In this document: positions 52,453 to 61,896 of the stretch, piece by piece
Layout: each line of letters starts with the position of its first letter
Position numbering within the stretch: the first letter of the stretch is position 1
NCBI RefSeq assembly: GCF_001447995.1
Contig: NZ_LDPE01000003.1
Coordinates: 1 to 64,000 of the forward strand
Direction of reading: 5' to 3'
Length of the DNA: 64,000 nt
Source: Maribacter dokdonensis DSW-8
GTDB lineage: Bacteria > Bacteroidota > Bacteroidia > Flavobacteriales > Flavobacteriaceae
Notes under the pieces: model-generated
Told to the model about the DNA's origin: nothing
The model's input: the letters and a program-made list of their open reading frames with translations, nothing else
Database searches by the model: none
Translations under genes and position numbers: made by a program

Positions 52453-53214
52453 TTAAATTCCTAAAGCTTGACCACCACCGATCTGTACAGTTTCGGCAGT
52501 AATGAAAGCTGCATCTTTGCTAGCTAAGAAAGAAACAACACCAGCTACATCTTCTGGCTGACCTAATCTACCTAACATAATGTTATTTGCCCAAGAAGCA
52601 AAAACTTCTGGTTTCGTAGCTTTAATTTGAGCATGGAAAGGAGTGTCAATAGTACCTGGTGATACCGCATTTGCTCTAATGCCATATTCAGCTAAATCTT
52701 TTGCCAAAGCTCTGGTCAAAGCATGAACTCCTGCTTTAGACGTACCATAGATACCAGCACCTGGTCCACCAGCTGTCCAACCTGCATTAGAGGTATAATT
52801 GATAATAGATGGGTGCTCACCTTTTTTAAGGTAAGGTATTGCAGCTCTAGAAGCAAAGAAAGCTGAATCTAAGTTCAAGGCCATAACACCTCTATAGAAT
52901 TCAGTAGTCATTTCTTCAAAACGAGATCTACCACCTAGACCACCAGCGTTGTTTACCAATGTATCTATTTTACCATATTTTTCACCGATTGCTTTAATGT
53001 TTTTTGCCACCGCTTCTTCATTGGTAACATCAAATCCTAAGTACTCGGCAGTAATACCTTCTGCAGTAAGTTCTTTAATTCTTTCGGCACCAGCTTCGTC
53101 ATCTATTCCATTTAAGATAACGGTGTAACCATCTTGTCCTAATCTTTTAGCAACTGCAAATCCGATTCCTCCAGTTGCTCCTGTAATTACTGCTACTTTT
53201 CCTTCTGTACTCAT
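52453..53214 (-). CDS. SDR oxidoreductase, probable DEH reductase
   Basis: The protein has 253 residues. Cofactor site is VITGATGGIGFAVAKRLGQDG, NNAG at LVNNAGGLGGRSRFE, and active Tyr/Lys at IYGTSKAGVHALTRALA. In flavobacterial alginate loci an SDR of this type reduces 4-deoxy-L-erythro-5-hexoseulose uronate (DEH) to KDG, the substrate of the neighbouring KdgK. It is downstream of the MFS gene by 28 bp, in the same operon. DEH specificity comes from context. Confidence 0.85.
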   Translation of the reverse strand: MSTEGKVAVITGATGGIGFAVAKRLGQDGYTVILNGIDDEAGAERIKELTAEGITAEYLGFDVTNEEAVAKNIKAIGEKYGKIDTLVNNAGGLGGRSRFEEMTTEFYRGVMALNLDSAFFASRAAIPYLKKGEHPSIINYTSNAGWTAGGPGAGIYGTSKAGVHALTRALAKDLAEYGIRANAVSPGTIDTPFHAQIKATKPEVFASWANNIMLGRLGQPEDVAGVVSFLASKDAAFITAETVQIGGGQALGI

Positions 53215-53242
53215 GCTGTTTTATATTTATTACTATTTTATT

Positions 53243-54532
53243 TTACTTTAAATTTTTACTTACATATTTTTTAACGGGTTCTATTTTTCTTATTAAAAAT
53301 AGAACGGATAGGACTCCCAAAACAACTGCTATACAAATTGCAATAAATGCCGGAGTATAAGAATTTGCGGTAATTTTACCAACAAACCAATTCATTATCA
53401 TCGGGGATACTGCAGCAACTGTGCCTGCCATACCTGCCAATGTACCAACAGATGGTCCACTGAATAAATCACTTGATAAGGTTTGTATATTTCCTATTGC
53501 AAATTGGAAACCGAAAAGAGCTAGACCTGCCAGGTATATAAAAGTCATAAAGTTGTCTTGTTTTACGAACATTATGATACCTACAAATCCTATAAGGATT
53601 AAAATTGCACCTAGAACTATGGTAGCTTTTCTGGAAATATCCACTGAATATTTTTTCATTAAATTACCACATACCATACCACCAGCAATACTTCCAATTG
53701 CCGCCATTAAGTATGATATCCACATAGTATTGGCGATTTCTTCAATACTTAATCCAAATTTATTATTTAAATAAATTGGCATCCAAGCAGCAAAGAACCA
53801 CCATATTGGCTCTATAAAAAATCTACATAATAAAATACCCCAAGACTCTTTATAGCTTAGTATGGCACTTACGCTCAAACTCTTTCTTTTAGACCCTGTG
53901 TCTTCCTCTTCAATTCTATCCGATAAAATTAATTTCCTTTCCTTATCGGTTACCCAAGGGTGTTTTTCAGGTGTGGATTTGTTTAAGAATAACCAAGGAA
54001 TCACCCATAAAAGACCAATTGCACCTAATATTATATAGGTAGTTTTCCAGCCAAATTGGGCGTAAAGAAATACTATAATGAAGGGCGCTATGACATTTCC
54101 AATGGAAGCACCGGCATTAAATATACCTTGAGCTATTGCTCTTTCTTTTACTGGAAACCATTCACCATTACTTTTTACAGCACCTGGCCAGTTACCGGCT
54201 TCTCCCAAGCCTAATGCCCCTCTAAATATTGAAAGCGAAACTATACCACCTGCAAAGGCATGAAGTACTGACGCTACAGACCAAACAATAATAGAAACGG
54301 TAAAGCCAAGTCTGGTGCCTATTTCATCATATAATTTGCCCGATGCAAATTTTCCAATTGCATAAGCGGCAAGAAAGATATTGAACATGAAAGCATAATC
54401 TGCTTTGTCCATACCTAAGTCTTTACCCATCTCTGGCCAAAGTAGTGCAAATGCAGTTCTATCTATATAGTTAATAACCGTTGCAATAAAAATGAGCACA
54501 ATTATCCACCATCTTAAACCCTTAACTTTCAT
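53243..54532 (-). CDS. MFS transporter (ACS family), probable DEH/hexuronate importer
   Basis: The protein has 429 residues and 12 predicted helices. The N-terminal RWWIIVLIFIATVINYIDRTAFALLWPEMGKDLGM and the loop KLYDEIGTRLGF are the signature of the anion:cation symporter group that includes hexuronate carriers. Its place before the DEH reductase gene makes uptake of DEH across the inner membrane likely. Confidence 0.9.
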   Translation of the reverse strand: MKVKGLRWWIIVLIFIATVINYIDRTAFALLWPEMGKDLGMDKADYAFMFNIFLAAYAIGKFASGKLYDEIGTRLGFTVSIIVWSVASVLHAFAGGIVSLSIFRGALGLGEAGNWPGAVKSNGEWFPVKERAIAQGIFNAGASIGNVIAPFIIVFLYAQFGWKTTYIILGAIGLLWVIPWLFLNKSTPEKHPWVTDKERKLILSDRIEEEDTGSKRKSLSVSAILSYKESWGILLCRFFIEPIWWFFAAWMPIYLNNKFGLSIEEIANTMWISYLMAAIGSIAGGMVCGNLMKKYSVDISRKATIVLGAILILIGFVGIIMFVKQDNFMTFIYLAGLALFGFQFAIGNIQTLSSDLFSGPSVGTLAGMAGTVAAVSPMIMNWFVGKITANSYTPAFIAICIAVVLGVLSVLFLIRKIEPVKKYVSKNLK

Positions 54533-54650
54533 AATTCTTTATTTATTGGTTATTGCTTACCGATGAGAATAAGTGGACGTTTTATGCTGGTATATAAAAA
54601 TCCTTGTATTATCATTCAGCTGGTTAATTAGGATAAATTAAATCATCCGT

Positions 54651-55352
54651 TTAAATATTGTAACAATACTTGTATAGCTCATTAAAATGATCTTTCATCA
54701 TTTGTTTCGCTAATTGAGTATCTTGTTCTTTAATAGCGTCAAAAATGTTTTGATGCTCTTTAATTCGTTTTGGACCTTGGTCTTTATCACAAACATGATA
54801 TTTCTCAAAGTTGTTGATGATCTCTGGCGTAATAATCAACATCATTCTATTTATAGTACTATTTCCACAAGCTTGGGCAATAGCTAAATGAAAAAGTAAA
54901 TCTTCTTGCACGGCCTCTTCATTATTCAAGACTTTCTCTTTATAAGATTCTAAAGCCGCTTCCATTTTAGCCAAATCTTCTTCGGTTCTTCTTTTTGCTG
55001 CTAGTCTTACTGTTTTAAGTTCTAGTAATATTCTAGTTTCTACCAATGATTTAAAATCTGGATCCTCTAGAGCAAGGATATCTTTCATCATCCCTTTCAT
55101 GGCAACTGGTCCTATATCTGCAACAAAGGTTCCACTTTGTGGTTTAGATTTTAATATGCCATAGAACTCAAGTTTTTGAATAGCTTCTCTAATATTATTT
55201 CTACTTACTTCAAATTTCTCTGATAGCATGCGCTCAGAAGGCAATTTGTCACCTGGCTCAAGGTTCTTGTTCAATATGAGATCCCTTATTTTAGCAATAA
55301 TGGTATTGTGAAGTTCCTTATGTTCATTTCTTGTTAAGATTTCCAACTTCAT
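54651..55352 (-). CDS. GntR/FadR-family regulator of the alginate locus
   Basis: The protein has 233 residues. The winged HTH is KLPSERMLSEKFEVSRNNIREAIQKLEFYGILKSKPQSGTFV. The C-terminal FCD domain (about 90-225) carries EDLLFHLAIAQACGNSTINRMM and KRIKEHQNIFDAIKEQD, with His metal ligands of the FadR group. It lies between the MFS gene and susD. Tandem palindromes in its own promoter and in front of susC share one pattern, so it probably represses both. Confidence 0.93.
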   Translation of the reverse strand: MKLEILTRNEHKELHNTIIAKIRDLILNKNLEPGDKLPSERMLSEKFEVSRNNIREAIQKLEFYGILKSKPQSGTFVADIGPVAMKGMMKDILALEDPDFKSLVETRILLELKTVRLAAKRRTEEDLAKMEAALESYKEKVLNNEEAVQEDLLFHLAIAQACGNSTINRMMLIITPEIINNFEKYHVCDKDQGPKRIKEHQNIFDAIKEQDTQLAKQMMKDHFNELYKYCYNI

Positions 55353-55381
55353 AGTTCACATTTTTTAAGTTACGGAAAAAA

Positions 55382-55408
55382 TTGGTTAACCAGATTGGTT
55401 TGTCAAAT
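55382..55408. promoter_or_regulatory. Tandem operator of the GntR gene
   Basis: Two adjacent TTGGT-type palindromes, TTGGTTAACCAG (55382-55393) and TTGGTTTGTCAA (55396-55407), have centres 14 bp apart. Of the 27 bases, 21 match the last two palindromes before susC (60394-60420). Confidence 0.75.
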
Positions 55409-55433
55409 TTAAAAAAATAACTGTATAAACAAA
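55404..55433 (-). promoter_or_regulatory. Promoter of the gntR gene
   Basis: On the minus strand, TTTG (55433-55430) and TAAATTTG (55411-55404) are 18 bp apart, fitting TTTG-N18/19-TAnnTTTG. The -7 element overlaps the operator, which suits autorepression. Confidence 0.7.
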
Positions 55434-55479
55434 TTTTTCGCCGGTCTAATGTTCAGAACTTCTTTTGTTGTAAGGGAAA

Positions 55480-55513
55480 AGATGGGCTGGCTATCTCAAA
55501 AAGCCAGCCATCT
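55480..55513 (-). terminator. Terminator of the susC-susD operon
   Basis: The stem gatgggctggct (55481-55492) pairs with agccagccatc (55502-55512) with one bulged G. T-rich runs lie on either side. It is 45 bp past the susD stop on the minus strand. Confidence 0.85.
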
Positions 55514-55557
55514 TTTAAAAAACCAACTCAAACAACTTCTTTAATATGATCTATATT

Positions 55558-57087
55558 TTAATACCCTGGGTTTTGTGTTAGGTTAGGGTTTCTTTCCAAT
55601 TCATCTTCAGGTAATGGAAGTAAATAATCATCTTCAGAGAAAAAGGGCTTTTCACCTTCTAATCCAGATGCTCCAAATACTTCATTTCCGATTCTTCTTC
55701 TAGCGATATCGTACCATCTAATGCCTTCAAAAGCAAATTCAAGTCTTCTTTCTTCTAAAACGTCATCAACTGTAACGGTACCTGTAAGATCTGCAGGTTC
55801 ATCACTAGGCTCTACCACTACGGTAACACCTGCACCAGTTTGGGTTTCTCCGCCCATTCTTGCTCTTGCTCTCACTTGGTTGATATAATTCAACGCCGTT
55901 GCATTGTCTCCTAATTCTACTGCCGCTTCTGCTGCAATTAATAATACTTCGGCATAACGAATCATAGAATAGTTATGGCTAGTTGCTCTAGCGTTCGCAC
56001 GGGCAAATGGTCCAGGGAAACGAGTGTATTTTGCAATGTAAGGGTTGTTTTTTGCGAATTCATGACCACTAATGTCAAATTGAGTGTAGTCAACAACAGT
56101 ACCTCCAATAGATACTTCGTCATCCATACTAACCGCTCTTCTGTAATCTGCAGCATCCCATGTAGTATATACTTCTAAAGTTGGTACGGCTACAGACCAT
56201 CCTCCTCCTAGGTTTCTATCGTCGCCTCTAATACCGGTCATAGGGGCTGTTTGATCATAAGCATTATCGTCTGCTTCAAAATTGTTATAATCCAATGCAA
56301 AAATTGGTTCGAGAGATGCGTCTATAGCATCAGCATTAAACAGATTTTGAAAATTAGGCTCTAATGCTAAATTATAAGTACCTGCATTGTCTATAACCTC
56401 TTGAGCTTCATTGTAAGCATTCTGCCATTGTTCCAATGTAAGATAAACTAAGGCTAAATACGAACTAGCTGCCGCTTTTGAAGGTGTTGCTCTTGATGTA
56501 ACCGTTGCTGGTAACCATGTTTTTGCGTACTCTAAATCTGAAATAATATTTTCATATACTTCCGCAGCTGGTGTTCTACTGATTGATGTAGCAGCGTCAA
56601 AATCAGTAACAGGAGCATCAATATAAGGAACATCTCCAAAAAGGCGTACTAAGTGAAAATAGTAGAATGCTCTTGCAAAATAAGCTTGTGCAGTTATCGG
56701 GTTTTTTATGGAATCATCAACATCTACATCTTCAGCACCTGCAATTGCAGCATTTGCAGCGGCAATACCTTGGTAAGTTCTTGGCCAAAATTCACTGATC
56801 ATACCGTTACTTGCAAGAGTTGTGAATTCATTCATTTCAACTCTTCTTGTTTCATTAGAGGCAAGACTAACCATGTCTGAACGTAACATTAACGCAATAG
56901 ACAATTTTCTTCCCCAGAACTTCTCGTTTATAGCATGTGTTAACGAACCATCTACTGCCGTTTGTATATTCGCAGGAGTTTCAAAGAAACCTTCTGCTGA
57001 TAATATACCTACAGGCTCTTCTTCTAGATCTGAACAGCCCATTATTGATAAACCTACCAATAATAGTAATAATTTAAATATTTTCAT
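55558..57087 (-). CDS. susD: SusD/RagB-family outer-membrane lipoprotein
   Basis: The protein has 509 residues. The signal ends in a lipobox (SIMGC, Cys18). SusD segments are visible: AITAQAYFARAFYYFHLVRLFGDVPY, RTPAAEVYENIISDLEYAKTWLP, TPSKAAASSYLALVYLTLEQWQNAYNEAQEV and RYAEVLLIAAEAAVELGDNATALNYINQVRARARM, followed by VLEERRLEFAFEGIRWYDIARR near the end. It binds oligosaccharide on the cell surface, here probably alginate. It is 26 bp after susC. Confidence 0.97.
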   Translation of the reverse strand: MKIFKLLLLLVGLSIMGCSDLEEEPVGILSAEGFFETPANIQTAVDGSLTHAINEKFWGRKLSIALMLRSDMVSLASNETRRVEMNEFTTLASNGMISEFWPRTYQGIAAANAAIAGAEDVDVDDSIKNPITAQAYFARAFYYFHLVRLFGDVPYIDAPVTDFDAATSISRTPAAEVYENIISDLEYAKTWLPATVTSRATPSKAAASSYLALVYLTLEQWQNAYNEAQEVIDNAGTYNLALEPNFQNLFNADAIDASLEPIFALDYNNFEADDNAYDQTAPMTGIRGDDRNLGGGWSVAVPTLEVYTTWDAADYRRAVSMDDEVSIGGTVVDYTQFDISGHEFAKNNPYIAKYTRFPGPFARANARATSHNYSMIRYAEVLLIAAEAAVELGDNATALNYINQVRARARMGGETQTGAGVTVVVEPSDEPADLTGTVTVDDVLEERRLEFAFEGIRWYDIARRRIGNEVFGASGLEGEKPFFSEDDYLLPLPEDELERNPNLTQNPGY

Positions 57088-57113
57088 TTTTCTTATTTTA
57101 AATTAATTCGTTA

Positions 57114-60100
57114 TTAAAACTTTAAATTAAGGCTCATTGTAACAGTTTTTACTGTTGGGTAGTTACCAAAGTCAAAACCTTGAGCAGTGTTAGCGGAAGT
57201 ATTATTGTTACCACCAGAACCGTAGTAACTAACTTCTGGATCTAAACCAGAATAATCTGTAAAGGTCAATAGATTTTGTCCACTTAAAGATACTCTTAGG
57301 TTATCAAGACCTAACTTTTCTGAAACTTCAGAAGGAACTGTATAACCTAAAGAAATATTCTTAAGTCTTACATAACTACCGTCTTCCACAAAACGAGAAG
57401 AAATTTCTCTGTTACTGTTATTACCAACACGCGGAGTGTTTGTATCTGTATTGGTTGGTGTCCAAGCGCTATTGTAATATGCTCTTTTAGTATTTGCATC
57501 ACCATTTGTTAACTGAACATTGGTCAAGTTAAAGATGTCACCACCTTGAGAACCTTGGAAGAAAATGCTTAAATCTAAGTTTCTGTATGTAAAATTGTTA
57601 GTGAAACCCCATGTGAAATCAGGGTTAGGGTTACCTATCGTTGTTCTATCTGCTTCTGTAATGTCACCACTTCCATCTACATCAACAAATAATGGATCAC
57701 CTGCTACACCACCAGATAAAGTTTGTGTGCCGTCTGGTGCTGTACCGCCTTGGTATACGCCAGCATATTCATAACCCCAGAAAAGACCTACTTCTTCGCC
57801 AACTCTTAAGATATAACTTCTATCATGGCTAAAATAACTTGGTGTTGCATCAAAAAACAAATCAGCATCGTTAACTAAGCTAACTACTTCATTTTTATTG
57901 AAGGCAATGTTAAAGTCAGTTGTCCATCTAAAGTCTTCTTTAAGAATATTTTTTGTGCTTAAAGCAATTTCAAGTCCTCTGTTGTTAATTTCCCCAACAT
58001 TAGCTAGAATATCATCACCTGAGAACCCTAAGTATTCGGTGATACTATTATCCGTTAATATCAAATCTTTAGTATCAATGTTATAGTAATCCAATGACAT
58101 GGATATTCTATTGTTGACTAAACCTAAATCAATACCAAAGTTTGTTTGATACGAAGATTCCCATTTCAAATTAGGATTTTCTGGTTGTTCCGGTGTTACG
58201 GCACTAACAGTTTGTCCGTTACTTGAAGCATAAAGAGTTTCTAGTCTTGATAAAGATTCGTAAGCCCCAATTGATGGGTTACCGGTTACACCGTAACTAG
58301 CTCTAAATTTCAAATTGGAAATAGCCTTACTATCTTTAAGGAAATTCTCATTGGAAACTTTCCATCCTAAAGCTGCAGAAGGGAAAAGAGCATACTTTTC
58401 ATTAGCAGAGAAGTTAGATGCACCATCTCTTCTTAGCGTTGCAGTCAATAAGTATTTATCATCATAATCATAGTTGAATCTACCAAATTGAGATTGGATT
58501 TCTACTTCTGATATTGAAGAATCTGGTTGTAATATATTGGTTGCAGAACCTAGGCCATAGTAAGAAAAACCATCGGAGATGAAACCGGTTGCTTCAGAGA
58601 AAAAGTTTTCTGAAACCGTTTTTTGGTAAGAGTAACCTCCTAATAAAGTTAAATTACTTTTTCCAAATTCTTTGTTGTAAGTCAAATAGTTTTCACTTAA
58701 AACACTTGTTTCTCTATCAGTATTTACAATTGCTCTTCCACTTTCACCACCTGCTGTTTGGGTTAGTAATGAAGGTAAGTATATACCTCTAGTCTGGTTC
58801 TCTGTACTTAAACCAAAAGTACTTTTAAAGCTAAGACCATCTATAATTTCATAGTTAGCATAAAGGTTAGCTCTAAAATTATCAGTTTTTGTTTCATCTA
58901 TTCTCTCTGTTGCTACAGCAAAAGGGTTGTCCACAGGGTCACCTACGGTATTACCAAATGTGTACGTTCCATCTGCGTTATATACAGGCTGGTCTGGCGC
59001 ATATCTTAAAGCTAATGTAATCACATCATCTCCACCGGCAGAAACTGAACCGTCTGATTGAGTAGCGGAACCATTTTTAATTCCTCTACTTCCAAAAAGG
59101 TTCATACCTAATTTTAATTTATCCGTTACTTGAGCATCAACGTTAGATAAGAATGTTAATCTTTCAAAATCAGAACCTATAATAATACCTTCTTGCTTAA
59201 AATAGTTGGCAGAAGCGTAGAAGTTAATTTTCTCGCTACCACCTGAAAATGAAACTTGGTTATTAGATGTACTACCCGATCTATAGATCAAATCTTGCCA
59301 ATCTGTATCAGCTGGTCCTTGAGTATAAGGAGTGGCTACACCATTGTTAGTTCTAATTTGATTTTGATAATCGGCAAATTCACTGGCGTTCAATAAATCT
59401 AATCTGTTAGAGATATTTTGAATGGCATAAGTAGTGTTGGCTTCAATTGATAATTTTCCGCTTCTACCTTTTTTAGTAGTTACCAGTATAACACCATTAG
59501 AACCTCTTGATCCATAAATGGCGGTAGCAGATGCATCTTTTAAAACTTCCATTGACTGAATGTCATTTGCTTGTGGCATAGAAGCGCCAACAAAACCATC
59601 TACAACAACAAGTGGAGAACTACTTGCATTAATAGAGGTGTTACCTCTAATTTTAATACTGATAGGAGCACCTGGCTCACCACCATTGTTAGACTGTACA
59701 ACAACACCAGCTGCACGACCTTGCAATGCTTGTTCTGCATTCAGTACAGGGTAAGCGTTTAATTCTTCTGATTTTACAGATGAAACAGAACCTGTAATAT
59801 CACTTTTTTTCTGAGATCCATAACCTACAACAACAACTTCTTCAAGTTGACTTGCATCTTCAGCTAGTACAACGTCTAACGTTTGCTGGCCGTTTATAGT
59901 AACAGATTTTTTAGCGTATCCAATGTAAGAAAACTCTAAAACATCGCCGTTTTTAACGGTAATGGAATAGTTACCATCAAAATCTGTAGAAGTACCGGTT
60001 GTTGTATTTTGAATAACAACATTGGCACCGGGCACAGGCATATTTGTTTCGTCGGTAACCGTACCGGTCAGGTTGTACCCATCTTGTGCGAATAATGAAA

Positions 60101-60149
60101 TGTTGACTAACAACATCATTATCAATGCTAATTTCGTTTTTAAATTCAT
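57114..60149 (-). CDS. susC: SusC/RagA-family TonB-dependent receptor
   Basis: The protein has 1011 residues. A signal peptide (about 1-21) precedes a carboxypeptidase-regulatory-like domain (YNLTGTVTDETNMPVPGANVVIQNTTTGTSTDFDGNYSI), then the plug (VVVGYGSQKKSDITGSVSSVKSEEL, VVVDGFVG, EVLKDASATAIYGSRGSNGVILVTTKKG) and a 22-strand barrel ending in an aromatic (LNLKF). It imports oligosaccharides with SusD, powered by TonB. The palindrome array at 60381-60420 lies upstream. Confidence 0.97.
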   Translation of the reverse strand: MNLKTKLALIMMLLVNISLFAQDGYNLTGTVTDETNMPVPGANVVIQNTTTGTSTDFDGNYSITVKNGDVLEFSYIGYAKKSVTINGQQTLDVVLAEDASQLEEVVVVGYGSQKKSDITGSVSSVKSEELNAYPVLNAEQALQGRAAGVVVQSNNGGEPGAPISIKIRGNTSINASSSPLVVVDGFVGASMPQANDIQSMEVLKDASATAIYGSRGSNGVILVTTKKGRSGKLSIEANTTYAIQNISNRLDLLNASEFADYQNQIRTNNGVATPYTQGPADTDWQDLIYRSGSTSNNQVSFSGGSEKINFYASANYFKQEGIIIGSDFERLTFLSNVDAQVTDKLKLGMNLFGSRGIKNGSATQSDGSVSAGGDDVITLALRYAPDQPVYNADGTYTFGNTVGDPVDNPFAVATERIDETKTDNFRANLYANYEIIDGLSFKSTFGLSTENQTRGIYLPSLLTQTAGGESGRAIVNTDRETSVLSENYLTYNKEFGKSNLTLLGGYSYQKTVSENFFSEATGFISDGFSYYGLGSATNILQPDSSISEVEIQSQFGRFNYDYDDKYLLTATLRRDGASNFSANEKYALFPSAALGWKVSNENFLKDSKAISNLKFRASYGVTGNPSIGAYESLSRLETLYASSNGQTVSAVTPEQPENPNLKWESSYQTNFGIDLGLVNNRISMSLDYYNIDTKDLILTDNSITEYLGFSGDDILANVGEINNRGLEIALSTKNILKEDFRWTTDFNIAFNKNEVVSLVNDADLFFDATPSYFSHDRSYILRVGEEVGLFWGYEYAGVYQGGTAPDGTQTLSGGVAGDPLFVDVDGSGDITEADRTTIGNPNPDFTWGFTNNFTYRNLDLSIFFQGSQGGDIFNLTNVQLTNGDANTKRAYYNSAWTPTNTDTNTPRVGNNSNREISSRFVEDGSYVRLKNISLGYTVPSEVSEKLGLDNLRVSLSGQNLLTFTDYSGLDPEVSYYGSGGNNNTSANTAQGFDFGNYPTVKTVTMSLNLKF

Positions 60150-60738
60150 TTTTGTCTTGTTATGTTAATTTAAGTTCGACTTGTTTTAAGCCTGATTAAG
60201 TCATTTAATCACTGTTTGACCTAGATTGATCTTTAATTCTTCTTGCTTATAGCATACAGTGGTAAATCATTACATAGTTCTAATGTGGAACTAAGGGGTA
60301 ATCACGTTGTTAATCTTAATTTTTGTCATTTAATTAATTGAAGTTTAAGTTCGAATTTAAGTTGAGTAATGATGAAAATTTTGGTTTTCCAAACTGGTTA
60401 TCCAATTTGGTTTACCAAATATATGTTATTTAATCGTTAAAAAAAGAGAAATTTACATTTTAACATCTTAGGGGTGACTTAATTTTTCTAAATCTGCTGT
60501 AAACCCTATGTAATATTGAGGATTTGGTATTTAATTAACAAATGCCAACATTTTTGAGATAATGAATTTTGAATCCATTAATGCTAGTTTTTTATCTAAA
60601 ATCTGTATTTTAATTCTTAAATTTGAACGGTTTTCTACACTGAAATTTCAATTGTTTTTACTTTTTAATAATAATCCTTGAATTCAAAATATTTGATTTT
60701 CATAGGTCTTTTTGATTTTTCTAAACACATATTAAAAC
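60150..60738. other. 589-bp regulatory region between susC and the isomerase-like gene
   Basis: It holds the susC operators (60381-60420). A TAAATTTG at 60618-60625 on the plus strand could be a -7 element for the downstream gene, but no TTTG at the correct spacing is seen. The sequence is otherwise AT-rich, with no gene. Confidence 0.6.
60381..60423 (-). promoter_or_regulatory. Triple palindrome operator and -7 element of susC
   Basis: TTGGTTTTCCAA (60381-60392), CTGGTTATCCAA (60394-60405) and TTGGTTTACCAA (60408-60419) have centres 13 and 14 bp apart. On the minus strand TATATTTG (60423-60416) overlaps the last palindrome, as in the gntR promoter. A matching -33 TTTG was not found. Probable GntR control of susCD. 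Confidence 0.7.
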
Positions 60739-61845
60739 ATGAATATGAATACTGATTTTCAGCAATATGCTTATATACCGCTAAAACAATTTTCAAACAG
60801 GGTTTGGAGAACATATGAAGGTGGCGCCTTAATCGATAAATGGAAAAAAGATTCTCCAGAGGTTGATGGGAGCATGCCAGAGGAGTGGATAATGTCAACT
60901 GTGACGGCTAGGGGCAAGGGTAGACCTGATAATGAAGGTCTGTCTATGGTCCAAACACCTTCTGGAACTTATTCTTTAAAGGAATTGGTAGCGTCTAACA
61001 AAGAACTTTATTTAGGTAAGGCTTTGGCAGATAAATTTGGCACTACCGGTGTGCTGATAAAAATGTTGGACTCAAAAGAGCGATTAACCATACAGGTACA
61101 CCCGGATAAAGACTATGCTAAAACCATGTTAGATTCCGCTTTTGGAAAAACAGAATCTTGGTATGTATTGAACAAACGTGAAATAAATGGCGAAAAGAGT
61201 GTCATTTACATGGGGTTTAAAGAAGGAGTGACCCGAGAACAGTGGGAAATCTTATTTAAAAATCAAGATATTGAAGGTATGCTAGACTGCCTTCATAAAA
61301 TAGAGGTGAACCCTGGTGATGCTTATATGATTTATGGCGGAGTGCCACATGCCATTGGTAGTGGGTGTTTTTTAATGGAAGTACAAGAGCCTACGGATTA
61401 TACTATGAGAGTAGAAAAAGTGACTCCCGCGGGATTAACAATTTCCGATGAGTTAATACACCAAGGTGTTGGTGAGCAAAATATGCTAGACTGTTTTCAT
61501 TATGATGGTTGCTCTTATGAAGAGGCGTTGAAAAGGTGGAAAGTATCTCCAAAGACAATAGACTCATCTGATAAACATACCCTGAATACAATATTTAATG
61601 AAAGCCATACAGATTGCTTTGGTTTAAGTGAATTGGATTTAACTGTAAATAGTGAACATTCCTTAAAAGCTAATGGTAGTTTTTTTGTTGCTGTTATTTA
61701 TTACGGTGAGGGTACGATCATTAGTGGAGGTAAGGAGTATAGTTTTGCTCAAGGCGATGAAATATTTTTTTCGGCAGCAATAGAGGAGGTCGTTTTTAAA
61801 TCAAAAATAGCATCAAAAATATTACTTTGCTATCCGCCTAAATAG
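60739..61845 (+). CDS. Class I mannose-6-phosphate isomerase-like protein
   Basis: The protein has 368 residues. Type I phosphomannose isomerase zinc ligands are visible: Q119/H121 in TIQVHPDKDYA, E139 in KTESWYVL, and the later His in YGGVPHAIGSG. Segments PEEWIMSTVTARGKGRPDNEGLS and YTMRVEKV also fit. The known reaction interconverts mannose-6-phosphate and fructose-6-phosphate. It is divergent from susC and convergent with the PL6 lyase. Its role in alginate use is unclear; a different phospho-sugar or uronate isomerase is possible. Confidence 0.8.
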   Translation: MNMNTDFQQYAYIPLKQFSNRVWRTYEGGALIDKWKKDSPEVDGSMPEEWIMSTVTARGKGRPDNEGLSMVQTPSGTYSLKELVASNKELYLGKALADKFGTTGVLIKMLDSKERLTIQVHPDKDYAKTMLDSAFGKTESWYVLNKREINGEKSVIYMGFKEGVTREQWEILFKNQDIEGMLDCLHKIEVNPGDAYMIYGGVPHAIGSGCFLMEVQEPTDYTMRVEKVTPAGLTISDELIHQGVGEQNMLDCFHYDGCSYEEALKRWKVSPKTIDSSDKHTLNTIFNESHTDCFGLSELDLTVNSEHSLKANGSFFVAVIYYGEGTIISGGKEYSFAQGDEIFFSAAIEEVVFKSKIASKILLCYPPK

Positions 61846-61896
61846 TTGATATTTTCCAAATAAGTAATTGTAGAGCCGCTTGAACTTTAAGTACTT

